Assembly: GCF_000238775.2 (NCBI RefSeq) | Contig: NZ_AFEJ02000002.1 | Span: forward strand, 1,907,501 to 1,971,500 | Direction of reading: 5' to 3' | Length of the DNA: 64,000 nucleotides | Source: Acaryochloris sp. CCMEE 5410 | GTDB lineage: Bacteria; Cyanobacteriota; Cyanobacteriia; Thermosynechococcales; Thermosynechococcaceae | In this document: in pieces, positions 27,292-36,129 of the stretch | Layout: each line of letters starts with the position of its first letter | Position numbering within the stretch: position 1 is the first letter of the stretch | Translations under genes and position numbers: made by a program | The notes under the pieces: model-generated | What the model was told of the DNA's origin: nothing | Database searches by the model: none | Seen by the model: the letters and a program-made list of their open reading frames with translations, nothing else

Positions 27292-28512
27292 TTGGCACTT
27301 CGGGTAGCAGTTGTTGGGTCAGGGCCAGCCGGTTCATCAGCAGCAGAAACGCTGGTAAAGGCTGGTATTGAGACCTATTTATTTGAGCGTAAATTAGATA
27401 ACGCTAAACCTTGTGGTGGTGCGATTCCGCTGTGCATGGTGGACGAATTTGATCTCCCCCTTGAGATTATTGATCGTCAAGTTAGAAAGATGAGAATGAT
27501 CTCTCCTTCTAATGTTGAGGTGGATATCAACATTAAAAATGAGGGTGAATATATTGGCATGTGCCGTCGGGAAGTCCTTGACGGCTTTATGCGCGATCGC
27601 GCCGCGAAATTAGGGGCGAAGTTGATCAATGGCACCGTGAATAAGCTGGATTTCCCCACTGGAGCCAACCAGCCTTATACAATTCACTATGCTGATTTAA
27701 CCGGCGGTCGAGCTGAAGGGGTGATGAAAACCCTCCAAGTCGACTTGGTGATCGGTGCGGATGGCGCAAACTCCAGAATTGCAAAAGAGATTAAAGCAGG
27801 CGACTACAACTATGCGATCGCATTTCAGGAGCGCATTCGCCTTCCTGATGAGTACATGGCATACTACCAAGATCGCGCCGAGATGTACGTCGGTGACGAT
27901 GTCTCCACTGACTTCTATGCTTGGGTATTCCCCAAATACGACCACGTTGCCGTTGGTACTGGCACCATGAAGGTCAACCAGGCTGACATCAAGAAGTTAC
28001 AGGCCGGTATTCGTGCTCGTGCCGCTCATCGTCTCGTTGGTGGTGAAATTATCAAAGTGGAAGCTCACCCCATTCCTGAGCATCCACGTCCTCGCCGAGT
28101 TGTTGGTCGGGTTGCCTTAGTCGGTGATGCTGCTGGTACTGTGACGAAGTCTTCTGGCGAAGGCATCTACTTTGCCGCCAAGTCTGCTCGGATGTGTGCT
28201 GAAGCCATCGTTGAGTTTTCCAATAATGGTCAGCGAATTCCCACAGAAGATGAGCTGAAGATTTATCTGAAGCGTTGGGATAAAGCCTACGGCATGACCT
28301 ACAAGGTGCTCGATATTTTGCAACGAGTCTTCTACCGTTCCGATGCGACACGGGAAGCCTTCGTGGAAATGTGTGCCGATGAAGATGTTCAACAAATGAC
28401 GTTTGATAGTTATTTGTATAAGACGGTGGTTCCCATGAATCCCCTGAAGCAAATCAAGATTACCGCTAAAACTATCGGCAGCTTGATTAGAGGCAACGCT
28501 CTAGCTCCCTAA
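27292..28512 (+). CDS. chlP: Geranylgeranyl reductase
   Basis: A 406-residue flavoprotein that reduces geranylgeranyl groups to phytyl for chlorophyll, tocopherol and phylloquinone. The FAD dinucleotide motif is VVGSGPAGSSAAETL at the N-terminus, with GGAIPLCMVDEF (the ChlP/BchP CGGAIP motif) and the second flavin segment RVALVGDAAGTVTKSSGEGIY. It starts with TTG at 27292, supported by the GGAGG ribosome-binding site just upstream and by alignment of the MALRVAVVGSG start with the family. It is transcribed divergently from petH and ends in a strong terminator. Confidence 0.95.
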   Translation: MALRVAVVGSGPAGSSAAETLVKAGIETYLFERKLDNAKPCGGAIPLCMVDEFDLPLEIIDRQVRKMRMISPSNVEVDINIKNEGEYIGMCRREVLDGFMRDRAAKLGAKLINGTVNKLDFPTGANQPYTIHYADLTGGRAEGVMKTLQVDLVIGADGANSRIAKEIKAGDYNYAIAFQERIRLPDEYMAYYQDRAEMYVGDDVSTDFYAWVFPKYDHVAVGTGTMKVNQADIKKLQAGIRARAAHRLVGGEIIKVEAHPIPEHPRPRRVVGRVALVGDAAGTVTKSSGEGIYFAAKSARMCAEAIVEFSNNGQRIPTEDELKIYLKRWDKAYGMTYKVLDILQRVFYRSDATREAFVEMCADEDVQQMTFDSYLYKTVVPMNPLKQIKITAKTIGSLIRGNALAP

Positions 28513-28541
28513 GTTTATGACTTGAGCGCTTCTCCATTTAT

Positions 28542-28586
28542 AAACCAAAGCCCTTTAGATTCAACACCTAAAGGGCTTTGGTTTTT
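28542..28586. terminator. Terminator after chlP
   Basis: AAACCAAAGCCCTTTAG (28542-28558) is the exact reverse complement of CTAAAGGGCTTTGGTTT (28568-28584), a 17 bp stem with a 9 base loop, and T-residues follow. It also has A-residues on the left, so it can serve the minus-strand gene ending at 28639. Confidence 0.92.
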
Positions 28587-28638
28587 GATGAGCGCATCCT
28601 AAAAAACGCTTTCCTCACTTCTAAACATAAAGACCGAT

Positions 28639-28953
28639 TTAAGGATTTAAAACTTTCACTTGGATTCCCCGATGATCTTCCTGTTCGGGGATCGCACCGG
28701 GTTTATCGGGGCCTGGCGTGAGTTCTACCTGTGGCGGCAGACCAATACTGAGTTCCTGGGGTTCAGGCAGTTGTTTGGGTTGAGGTTGCCAAGAACGGAT
28801 ACCCACTTCCTGGACCCCCAAGGTTTTAGCATCGCCGGTCTTGGAGGAAGCTGACTGCTGATTTTGCCCTCGTTGTTGAGCCATGGCATCTTCTCCCCCC
28901 ATGCTCAGCACCACCATCAATAGGGTTGTACAAACGAACGTTAATCTAAACAT
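28639..28953 (-). CDS. Small secreted hypothetical protein
   Basis: A 104-residue protein. A cleavable signal peptide (MFRLTFVCTTLLMVVLSMGG, then DAMA-QQRG) is followed by a low-complexity, proline- and glutamine-rich mature chain (SWQPQPKQLPEPQELSIGLPPQVELTPGP) with no recognised domain. The composition suggests an unfolded or linker-type periplasmic protein. It is translated from ATG 28953. It lies alone between the chlP terminator and panB. Confidence 0.6.
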   Translation of the reverse strand: MFRLTFVCTTLLMVVLSMGGEDAMAQQRGQNQQSASSKTGDAKTLGVQEVGIRSWQPQPKQLPEPQELSIGLPPQVELTPGPDKPGAIPEQEDHRGIQVKVLNP

Positions 28954-29244
28954 CGTTTTAGCTCTCTTTATGATTAATAACCTAGATCAACGGGGATAGC
29001 ATCAACTTTTAACGGTTGAGTGAGCTTATTTACCCGTCTCAAGTGACAAATGGATCAGATTTTCCTCAGATATCCTTATTTTAGTGAATATATTTTTGAC
29101 TTTTTGGTCTAACGTAACCAAATTCAAGACTTAAAATTGTCTTTAGATCTTTACTTCAGACCAGCGCAAGTCAGGATACCCCTCCCTGAAACCCATCGAA
29201 GACCCTTTATTCTGGGAAAGAAGACACAAAGGAGCCATAAGACT

Positions 29245-30024
29245 ATGGCTGTGACCATTCATCAGCTACGGACATGGAAAGAACAGGGACGTCCCATCTC
29301 AGTCCTGACCGCTTGGGACTTTCCCTTTGCAACGTTATTAGATCAAGCAGGAGTCGATGTCCTATTGGTGGGGGACTCCCTAGCCATGGTCGCATTAGGA
29401 TATCCCACCACTCTCCCGTTGACCTTGGACGAAATGCTTTACCATGCCCAAGCTGTGACTAGAGGGGTCAACCATGCCCTAGTCATTTGTGATCTACCCT
29501 TTCTGAGCTATCAAGAAAGTCCTCAACAGGCCTTGAGAAGTGCTGGGACCTTATTGCAACAGGCAGGCGTAGCCGCCGTCAAACTAGAGGGAGGATATCC
29601 AGATATGGCGAAAACCGTTCACTATCTGGTTGAACGAGGAATCCCAGTGATGGGACATGTGGGCTTAACCCCCCAGTCTGTTCATCAGTTCAGCGGCTAT
29701 CGACGTCAAGGGACCTCCGATGTAGAGGCAGATCGTATTTTACAAGAAGCGATTGCCTTGGAAGCCGCAGGCGCGTTTGCCATTGTTCTGGAGCATATTC
29801 CTGCCCACCTAGCCACGAAAATCACCCAAACATTGACCATTCCCACCATTGGCATCGGCGCAGGTCCAGGCTGTGATGGCCAGGTGCTGGTTACAGCCGA
29901 TATCTTGGGCCTGTCTGCATGGCAACCGCCCTTTGCCAAAGCCTATACCAATTTGCAGGAATCGATTACTGGAGCCGTGCAGCAATTTTGTGATGATGTC
30001 CGTCATCACAAATTTCCCCAATAG
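29245..30024 (+). CDS. panB: 3-methyl-2-oxobutanoate hydroxymethyltransferase
   Basis: A 259-residue TIM-barrel enzyme that makes ketopantoate from alpha-ketoisovalerate and methylenetetrahydrofolate, the first pantothenate-specific step. Characteristic segments are [36 protein letters not shown] (metal-binding Asp) and [18 protein letters not shown]. The frame is open upstream to a TTG at 29137, but the ATG at 29245 with AAAGGAG eleven bases before it is preferred and matches the usual PanB length. hisH follows 95 bases downstream on the same strand, so the two may share a transcript. Confidence 0.95.
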   Translation: MAVTIHQLRTWKEQGRPISVLTAWDFPFATLLDQAGVDVLLVGDSLAMVALGYPTTLPLTLDEMLYHAQAVTRGVNHALVICDLPFLSYQESPQQALRSAGTLLQQAGVAAVKLEGGYPDMAKTVHYLVERGIPVMGHVGLTPQSVHQFSGYRRQGTSDVEADRILQEAIALEAAGAFAIVLEHIPAHLATKITQTLTIPTIGIGAGPGCDGQVLVTADILGLSAWQPPFAKAYTNLQESITGAVQQFCDDVRHHKFPQ

Positions 30025-30119
30025 GGCTGACTCCAAATCCAGTCACCTCGCTGAAACCGAAGAGAAAGCGATAAGGTAATAAAGTAGAGATGTGGCCTAG
30101 CTGGGAAAGGAAGGGATGA

Positions 30120-30764
30120 ATGCCTATCATCGCCGTGATTGACTACGATATGGGCAATCTGCATTCAGCCTGCAAAGGACTGCAAGAAGCTGGGGCCCAA
30201 ACAATTGTCAGCGATCGGCCGGAGGATCTGGTATCAGCGGATGCGGTAGTTCTACCCGGCGTAGGTGCTTTTGATCCAGCGATGCAGCATTTGCGATCGC
30301 GCCAGTTGATTCCCGTCATCCAAGACATTCTCGCCAGCGGCAAACCCTTTCTCGGCATTTGCTTAGGGCTACAAATTTTGTTTGAAGGCAGTGAAGAAGG
30401 GACTGAAGCTGGATTAGGCATTATTCCCGGTACCGTTAAGCGCTTCCAATCCGAACCCGGCATTACCATTCCCCATATGGGCTGGAACCAACTGGAGTAT
30501 CAACAACCTGATTTGCCCCTATGGCGTCATTCTCCTGCTCAGCCTTGGGTCTATTTCGTACATTCCTACTATGTTGATCCCGTTGACCCCACTGTTAAAG
30601 CCGCCACCGTCACCCACGGCACTCAAACCATTACCGCAGCCATTGCCCGAGATAACCTAATGGCCGTTCAGTTCCACCCCGAAAAATCCTCCACTTTCGG
30701 GTTACAAATCCTGGCCAACTTTGTTGAGCAGGTGCAGGCCACCTTGGTGACTCCCGCTGTTTGA
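30120..30764 (+). CDS. hisH: Imidazole glycerol phosphate synthase, glutaminase subunit
   Basis: A 214-residue class I glutamine amidotransferase that supplies ammonia to HisF in histidine biosynthesis. The catalytic Cys81 is in GICLGLQILFEGSEEG. The His-Glu pair is in VQFHPEKSSTFG near the C-terminus. The N-terminal strand IAVIDYDMGNLHSACKGL is also characteristic. The ATG at 30120 has a GGAAGG sequence just upstream. The downstream membrane-protein gene starts six bases after its stop, so the genes are co-transcribed. Confidence 0.96.
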   Translation: MPIIAVIDYDMGNLHSACKGLQEAGAQTIVSDRPEDLVSADAVVLPGVGAFDPAMQHLRSRQLIPVIQDILASGKPFLGICLGLQILFEGSEEGTEAGLGIIPGTVKRFQSEPGITIPHMGWNQLEYQQPDLPLWRHSPAQPWVYFVHSYYVDPVDPTVKAATVTHGTQTITAAIARDNLMAVQFHPEKSSTFGLQILANFVEQVQATLVTPAV

Positions 30765-30769
30765 CCCCC

Positions 30770-31282
30770 ATGAATTACTTAATTGCCGTTCTAGCCGACC
30801 GCATCCAAGCAGAAGCCGCCTATACCGACTTAGAAAAAGCAGGCATTCCCCTCACTCAAGTTTCTATATTGGGCAGAGGTTATAAAAGCGCTGATGAATT
30901 TGGCTTTATTGATCCCAAAAAGCCCGCCCGCGAACAAGCCCGACGGCTAATGAACTTTTCCATCCCTTTAGGGCTAATTTTTGGATCCACCTTTGAGCTA
31001 TACACGGGCATCCGCCTTTTTCCTGGGGTGGGAACGGTGATTAATGTCCTTTTAGGCGGACTGCTCGGCGCTTCTTTTGGTGCTTTTGGTGGGTTGTTCT
31101 CAGGAGGGCTTGCCGGTTTAACAACGGGCAGTGGCGATGCATTGGTTTATCGCAATCGCCTCAATGCAGGGAAATATATAGTGGTGGTTAAAGGTTCAGA
31201 ATCCCTGACCCGCAAAGCCACTGATATTCTGCGAGGATATGACCCCGAAAATATCCAAGGCTATATTGAACCACCAGACTGA
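30770..31282 (+). CDS. Glycine-rich-helix membrane protein, unknown
   Basis: A 170-residue protein. The N-terminal part looks like a soluble alpha/beta segment (NYLIAVLADRIQAEAAYTDLEKAGI). Two hydrophobic, glycine-rich stretches follow (SIPLGLIFGSTF and a GVGTVINVLLGGLLGASFGAF segment), which resemble the general-stress membrane proteins that carry a short ferredoxin-fold-like start. A soluble C-terminal tail (RKATDILRGYDPENIQGYIEP) ends the protein. A TTG six bases before the hisH stop extends the frame, but the ATG at 30770 is preferred. It overlaps rsmD by one base (TGATG), implying translational coupling. Function unknown. Confidence 0.7.
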   Translation: MNYLIAVLADRIQAEAAYTDLEKAGIPLTQVSILGRGYKSADEFGFIDPKKPAREQARRLMNFSIPLGLIFGSTFELYTGIRLFPGVGTVINVLLGGLLGASFGAFGGLFSGGLAGLTTGSGDALVYRNRLNAGKYIVVVKGSESLTRKATDILRGYDPENIQGYIEPPD

Positions 31283-31827
31283 TGGTCAGAATTTACGGTA
31301 ACCGTCAGATTAAAACCCTACCCGGCTTACAGACCCGCCCCACTACTGCTCGGGTACGGGAAGCCCTATTTAATCGCTGGCAACATTATCTCCAGGGGTG
31401 CCATTGGCTCGATCTCTGTGCCGGCAGCGGCTCCATGGGAGCCGAAGCCCTTTGTCGAGAAGCCGCAGTGGTCTATGGCATTGAACAGGCAGGTGAGGCT
31501 TGCCGGATTATCCGCCAGAACTGGCAGTCTGTGGCCCGTCCAGCCCAAACCTTTCAAGTTCTGCGGGGAGATGTCGTCAAACGGCTGGCTAAATTGCAAA
31601 GTCAGTCTTTTGATCGGATTTACTTTGATCCACCCTATGATGGCGGCTTATATGGAGCAGTACTAGATGCGATCGCAACCCACAATCTCCTCAAAGCCAC
31701 AGGAGAACTCGCCGTCGAACATCGTCCCCAGCAGCAATTCTCCATTCCCACAACACTCCACATCTGTCATACACGCATCTATGGCAACACAGCCCTGACC
31801 TTTTTCCAGGTCACACAACCGACCTAA
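31282..31827 (+). CDS. rsmD: 16S rRNA guanine-N2-methyltransferase RsmD
   Basis: A 181-residue SAM-dependent methyltransferase that modifies G966 of 16S rRNA (E. coli numbering). The SAM-binding segment is HWLDLCAGSGSMGAEAL and the catalytic motif is RIYFDPPYDGGLY, the NPPY-type motif of the RsmD family. The N-terminal sequence MVRIYGNRQIKTLPGLQTRPTTARVREALFN is split here only to note that TRPTTARVREALFN matches RsmD. The start overlaps the upstream stop by one base. A terminator follows at 31832-31861. Confidence 0.93.
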   Translation: MVRIYGNRQIKTLPGLQTRPTTARVREALFNRWQHYLQGCHWLDLCAGSGSMGAEALCREAAVVYGIEQAGEACRIIRQNWQSVARPAQTFQVLRGDVVKRLAKLQSQSFDRIYFDPPYDGGLYGAVLDAIATHNLLKATGELAVEHRPQQQFSIPTTLHICHTRIYGNTALTFFQVTQPT

Positions 31828-31831
31828 ACAA

Positions 31832-31862
31832 AATCAGAGAGACGAACCCATCTCTCTGATTT
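31832..31862. terminator. Terminator between rsmD and petG
   Basis: AATCAGAGAGA (31832-31842) pairs exactly with TCTCTCTGATT (31851-31861) around an 8 base loop. It lies between the convergent rsmD (plus) and petG (minus) and could end both transcripts. Confidence 0.75.
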
Positions 31863-31923
31863 ACAGATAACAAATATTGTGGACAGCTCACACAGAGCTG
31901 TTTCCTGCGAGGCTTAACAAACT

Positions 31924-32034
31924 TTATCCAACCTCTTCTCCACGCTTGTATTGTTGCCATGCAGCGACAAATAGTCCAGCTAGAGTCACTGGAACTAGGC
32001 CAAGTACAATACCTGCTAACAGAGGTTCTACCAC
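31924..32034 (-). CDS. petG: Cytochrome b6f subunit PetG
   Basis: A 36-residue single-helix subunit of the cytochrome b6f complex in the thylakoid. It reads [18 protein letters not shown], then [18 protein letters not shown], matching PetG along its length. The initiator is GTG, with AAAGGAG about eight bases upstream on the minus strand (around 32043-32049). This very short GTG-started gene would escape most ORF callers. Its usual length is 37-38 residues, so it is one or two residues shorter at the C-terminus. Convergent rsmD lies on the other strand. Confidence 0.95.
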   Translation of the reverse strand: MVEPLLAGIVLGLVPVTLAGLFVAAWQQYKRGEEVG

Positions 32035-32316
32035 GGTGATAACTCCTTTGTGTACGCCTTAGAATAGCGTCTGAATCGTCCTTCCTTACTCTAGTAACCT
32101 TTGGGAACCTTGACAAGCGAATCTCCATTATTCCTTAGGCAAAGCATTTTTCAAATCTGTTGATACGGGTTGTTATTATAGGTAAAACAACCCAATTTTA
32201 AAGCGATCAGAAATTGAAACAACCGATTTTTTGATCCGTCTTAACAGTAATATCACCTTAGGTCAAAGCCCTAGGCGCTCTGATTGCTGACCCATAACTA
32301 TCTATTTTTATTTTTT

Positions 32317-33720
32317 ATGAACGGCTCTTCTAATCAACTGTTTTCCAAATCATGGCAACGACCTGGGAACCTTGCCATGATGGCTTCGATCGCGGCTCAC
32401 GGTGTGTTATTTGCCGGTTTAGCACTCGTACCCGCAACAGGCCAGCAAACAGACAGGAAACAACTGCGAGTCGTCAGTCTGCTCAAATCTCAACCTAATC
32501 CGGCTGCCCAACCCAACCCGGCCATTGATCCCAATGCCCCACCCCCAGCTCCTGGTGTAGCGGGTTTACCCCTCAACATCACCACCCCTGATGGTCTCGC
32601 TGAATTGCCCGTCACTGATACCCCCAATCCAGCCTTTGACCCCTTTGCCTCTTCGATTGTGGAGTTGCCTCCTCCTCCTCCACAGACGAGCTTTACCCCT
32701 TTTGATCCCAATTCCTTAGCAGCATTACCCCCTGGACGAAACCCTGCCCCACCGCAGCAAACCCCACCTCCCAGCAATTCCGGTCCATCCCTGAGTGATG
32801 AAGACTTTCAGGCTTGGCTCAACGGCACCTCCGATTTACCGAATTTGCCACCAGATCCAGGATCTACAGGTCCTTTGCCTCCACCAGGCGCTGCCCCCGG
32901 TCCTGTCGCCAGCAATACCACACCTCTAAGTCCAGCGAATGTAGGCGGGATAGACAGCAGTACGAACCCTAACGATAGTAATTCTCTGGCTTCCTCTTCC
33001 GTTGCGCCTCCGGCTCAGAATGTCAAACGCTTTGTTACCTACAACTACCCCAAAGAAGCCTGTCCAGATCGTTTAGAAGGTAAAGCAGAATATCGGATTT
33101 GGGTCAGTTCCAAAGCAGCACCCGTCGTCTCCGATATTGTCCTGTCTACTAACTCGCCGATCCTGGATCGGGCTGTATTAGAGGCAGCGAAGAAATACAA
33201 AATCAAGGCGGAAGACGCCAACAAAATCGTCATTTTACCCTTCGACATTAAATATTCCCAATCCGTTTGTGCGGCTAAGGAGCCTGCTTCACCTATCTCT
33301 GAGCCCAATTTACCGCCAGTCACCCCAGCCCCAACTCCTAAGCCACCAACTCCTGCCAAGCCACCATCAACTAATACAACCCCCGAAAGTCCTTCTCCAG
33401 CGGAACCGATTACTCCCCCGACACCACAGCCTAATTTACCTCCGGTAAATCCAGCGCAACCTGCACCACCGACTGCACCTCAGCCAGTCCAACCGGCTCC
33501 TGCTGTACCCGCCCCCAGCCCAGTGCAACCGGCTGTTCCCATCCAAGAGCCCCCAACGAACTCAGATCTACCACCGGTACCTGCCGCTCCCCAGCCAGCA
33601 CCGGCCCCACCCGCTAGTCCTCAGCCTCCAGCAGCGGCACCACCAGAAGCACCTAGTGCCCCTGCTGCTCCACCCGCAGCACCCGCTGCCCCACCGGCAG
33701 ATGACACTCCAGCCAACTAA
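32317..33720 (+). CDS. Proline-rich TonB-like protein
   Basis: A 467-residue protein from the ATG at 32317 (a TTG at 32284 would add eleven residues). A membrane anchor (MMASIAAHGVLFAGLALVP) lies near residues 19-37. A long proline-rich region follows. About residues 230-330 resemble a TonB C-terminal domain (KRFVTYNYPKEACPDRLEGK, IWVSSKAAPVVSDIVL, ILDRAVLEAAKKYKIKAE). After it the chain ends in a further 140 residues that are almost all Pro/Ala/Thr. TonB proteins normally end with that domain, so the tail is unusual. It could couple energy to outer-membrane receptors or act as a cell-envelope linker. No ExbB/ExbD is nearby. Confidence 0.75.
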   Translation: MNGSSNQLFSKSWQRPGNLAMMASIAAHGVLFAGLALVPATGQQTDRKQLRVVSLLKSQPNPAAQPNPAIDPNAPPPAPGVAGLPLNITTPDGLAELPVTDTPNPAFDPFASSIVELPPPPPQTSFTPFDPNSLAALPPGRNPAPPQQTPPPSNSGPSLSDEDFQAWLNGTSDLPNLPPDPGSTGPLPPPGAAPGPVASNTTPLSPANVGGIDSSTNPNDSNSLASSSVAPPAQNVKRFVTYNYPKEACPDRLEGKAEYRIWVSSKAAPVVSDIVLSTNSPILDRAVLEAAKKYKIKAEDANKIVILPFDIKYSQSVCAAKEPASPISEPNLPPVTPAPTPKPPTPAKPPSTNTTPESPSPAEPITPPTPQPNLPPVNPAQPAPPTAPQPVQPAPAVPAPSPVQPAVPIQEPPTNSDLPPVPAAPQPAPAPPASPQPPAAAPPEAPSAPAAPPAAPAAPPADDTPAN

Positions 33721-33737
33721 TTTAAGACAGACAAAAA

Positions 33738-33776
33738 GCCCGCTTGAATTCTGAGCCATCACAGAATTCAAGCGAG
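33738..33776 (-). terminator. Terminator of the cupredoxin gene
   Basis: CGCTTGAATTCTG (33741-33753) pairs exactly with CAGAATTCAAGCG (33762-33774), 13 bp with an 8 base loop. On the minus strand it is followed by GGCTTTTTG, giving a T-run suited to the cupredoxin gene. On the plus strand no T-run follows. Confidence 0.8.
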
Positions 33777-33797
33777 CCCATCCAGGCAGGGTTTCTT

Positions 33798-34262
33798 TCA
33801 GCCAACAACTTCAATCGTGCCCACCATGCCAGCTTCGGTATGACCTGGAACGGTACATCGCAGTGAATAAGTTCCAGAACGCAGTGGAACAAAGACCCAC
33901 TCTGCTTCAGTATTGGCTCTCAATTCTAATTCATGAATCGCACCTTTAATTTCTACATTCCCTGCGTCAACTTTTTGCGACCAAATCCCATCCGCAAAAT
34001 CTTTGGCGGTGAAGTAATGCTTTTGGCCACTAGAATTACTTAAGTGCAGGTTATAGCGACGCCCCGGCTCAAATTGTAGATTATCAGGGAAAAACTGCAA
34101 GGCTCCAGCCTCATTCCCTAACGTAATATAAACATCAATGACAGGTTGTTTGGCTAAATTAGTGGCAGCCATCCCTGCACCAGAGCTGCCTAATATCGTA
34201 CCTACAGTGAGAACGGCTGTTAAGACCAAGGCCAGCACTGCTCGACGAAGCCTGTTGTTCAT
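33798..34262 (-). CDS. Secreted cupredoxin (blue copper) protein
   Basis: A 154-residue exported protein. A signal peptide of about 33 residues precedes a plastocyanin-like domain. Probable type 1 copper ligands are His82 (KHYFTAKDF), Cys136 (YSLRCTVPGH), His141 and Met146 (HTEAGMVGTIEV), in the standard His...Cys-x4-His-x4-Met spacing. It resembles the larger cupredoxin proteins rather than photosynthetic plastocyanin, which is shorter, and so may carry electrons or store copper in the periplasm or lumen. Start ATG 34262. It stands alone between the TonB-like gene and the membrane methyltransferase. Confidence 0.88.
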   Translation of the reverse strand: MNNRLRRAVLALVLTAVLTVGTILGSSGAGMAATNLAKQPVIDVYITLGNEAGALQFFPDNLQFEPGRRYNLHLSNSSGQKHYFTAKDFADGIWSQKVDAGNVEIKGAIHELELRANTEAEWVFVPLRSGTYSLRCTVPGHTEAGMVGTIEVVG

Positions 34263-34410
34263 GACATGTCTCCTGCAACGAATGGAGAAGGATCGCCGCT
34301 TTCATTCCAGTACGGCTCAGAGTGCGATTATAGCGCCGCAACTGAAGCTATGCGAAAGACTGCAATTTAGCGTTTTAAATTGATAAATTGCGACATTCAC
34401 AGCAGCATTT

Positions 34411-35079
34411 CTATGAATTCAACTCGACTTTAGCCATATCTTTGGGGGTTGGGTTCTGTTTCCCAATCAGTTTTGGCCAGAACAAACCAGAATTTTCTCG
34501 ATACTGTTCAAACTCAGGGTATCGCGACAGAGAACGATCTTTTTTGAGCATATTAGGGATAAAAACAGCTCCAAAAAAACCGCCAAGGATGACAAAAGGC
34601 AACCAATGCATCGTCAACATCGCAAAGGATATATAAATCAACATTTCACCTAAATAGTTAGGGTTACGACAACGAGCAAAAAAGCCTTCAGTAATCAATC
34701 TCGGTTGATACTTGAGGATCAAATATTTTTGCGCATCACTCCCAAAATGGAGAAAGACACCAAAAAGATTGAGGGCTATTGCACCGGCAATCACAGGCAC
34801 AGCAGGCTCAACACGACGGCTGATCAAAAGATATGGAGCCACCCAATATAAACTGATGAGTCCAAACCCCAATAAGTGAATGGGCCATGGATATTTCTGT
34901 TCCCATTGTTTATCGGGATACAGTTGATCTTTAAGTAACCACAGCAATCCATAGGTGCCATGTAAGGCCAAATAAACCCAAGCCCCCAGCATAAAGTTTT
35001 GATAAATCAACATTAGACCCAAGATAAAGATAAAGGTCGTGCCTTTATGAAGATTGATGCAGTACTTGATCTTCATCAT
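34411..35079 (-). CDS. Integral membrane methyltransferase-like protein (DUF1295/ICMT type)
   Basis: A 222-residue membrane protein with five to six helices. The C-terminal half has the isoprenylcysteine methyltransferase / phosphatidylethanolamine methyltransferase / steroid-reductase fold signature: LITEGFFARCRNPNYLGEMLIYISFAM and the terminal YPEFEQYRENSGLFWPKL. These segments bind SAM or NADPH depending on the subfamily. The DUF1295-type match favours a reductase or methyltransferase acting on a lipid or isoprenoid. Start ATG 35079 with a second ATG next to it. The substrate is unknown. Confidence 0.75.
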   Translation of the reverse strand: MMKIKYCINLHKGTTFIFILGLMLIYQNFMLGAWVYLALHGTYGLLWLLKDQLYPDKQWEQKYPWPIHLLGFGLISLYWVAPYLLISRRVEPAVPVIAGAIALNLFGVFLHFGSDAQKYLILKYQPRLITEGFFARCRNPNYLGEMLIYISFAMLTMHWLPFVILGGFFGAVFIPNMLKKDRSLSRYPEFEQYRENSGLFWPKLIGKQNPTPKDMAKVELNS

Positions 35080-35663
35080 TTGCTTCTGGTTTTTAAAAAA
35101 TTTTCATCGTCCCAATCACATCTCTCAGCCGCTCTGAATAAATGTAAAAAGTCAGTCCTTAAACCAAATTATCATCAACAAAAAAACTACCAGCGATTGC
35201 TTTATACCGATCAAAGAAGAGACTTGCCTAACCTGTTCCCAGACCTATGGATGAGGACTGTATTTAGATTCTTATAGCTTTAACACTCAGGATTCAATAT
35301 CAGCTTCTGATCGCTCAATTCAGCCAGTGTCGAGATGACGGCTGACTTCCTCATTGCTTCCTACCCGCCCTGCCCAGACTGATTCAGCGATTCGCTTAAA
35401 ACTTGAATCATCATGCCCCCTATTCCTCTGCCGCCCTAGGACTCAGTTCATGGGTATCTTGGAGACAATGGTTATGACCGAAGTCGTCGTGGGTAACAGC
35501 TCATCTGCTACAACTCACCCAGGTGTATTTAATCTTGGCTACCGAGGCGTTGGCATATCAGACAAGCTGAAGCCCTTATGGATTGACTCGCTCAAGCTGC
35601 GCTCTCAGGTGAATCTCTGGACTATTCTCTAAATTCACTTCAATGGTAAACACAGCCCCTCAA
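35080..35663. other. Intergenic stretch, no firm gene
   Basis: About 580 bases. A TTG-initiated open frame on the plus strand (35354-35632, 92 codons) lacks a ribosome-binding site and has unusual composition, so it is probably spurious. No hairpin or repeat of note was seen. Confidence 0.35.
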
Positions 35664-35819
35664 CTAATTGGCAACTCTGACTACTTGTAAATTGGAGTTT
35701 TTCTGGCCCTTGCCTTCTAAGGTCTGCGACAAATCTTGGAACAAGATAAAAGCAACGGCACCAGACAACGTGAAGGTACTGAGAAGTAGCGTAATTAGGC
35801 TCAAATGAATAACTTTCAT
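35664..35819 (-). CDS. Short single-helix membrane or secreted peptide
   Basis: A 51-residue peptide read by hand. It begins MKVIHLSLITLLLSTFTLSG with a hydrophobic run to about residue 27, then a polar tail (FQDLSQTLEGKGQKNSNLQV). A GGGAG ribosome-binding site precedes the ATG by about eight bases on the minus strand. The coding pattern and the good RBS support a real gene. Its length and single helix fit a small membrane protein or a precursor with a signal peptide. No family is recognised. Confidence 0.55.
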   Translation of the reverse strand: MKVIHLSLITLLLSTFTLSGAVAFILFQDLSQTLEGKGQKNSNLQVVRVAN

Positions 35820-36129
35820 GGATTAATTCTCCCAAGGTATGTCAGTCCCCCTCACATGACATTCAATATAGCCACCCATTCAGACTCCCAACATGACTGT
35901 CCTCACGCAGTGAATAGATCTTGATCACGACTCGAACGGCGGAGGAGAGGCCGTCACATCATGTTCTGTAAGCTTGTTTGATGCGGTACAGAATCAATCG
36001 TTCCAAAATTATTGAGACAAAATTCATCGCGCCGCCGCATAGTATTGCCCTAAAAACTATCTCAGAACCTACAAGCATATCTGTCCCAATCGATACACTA
36101 AAGAGGATTAACGTCAGTATTGAAGCCCT
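35820..36129. other. Spacer between divergent genes
   Basis: A 310 base spacer between the short minus-strand peptide gene and the M61 peptidase on the plus strand. It should contain promoters in both directions. No specific element was identified. Confidence 0.35.

Noticed and set aside
32490-32777. Minus-strand open frame of 95 codons inside the TonB-like gene
   Set aside because: It is a mirror of the repetitive proline-rich coding sequence (long runs of Gly/Ala) and overlaps a real gene entirely.
35354-35632. Plus-strand TTG-started frame of 92 codons
   Set aside because: No ribosome-binding site, unusual composition and no recognisable segment. Left as unproven.
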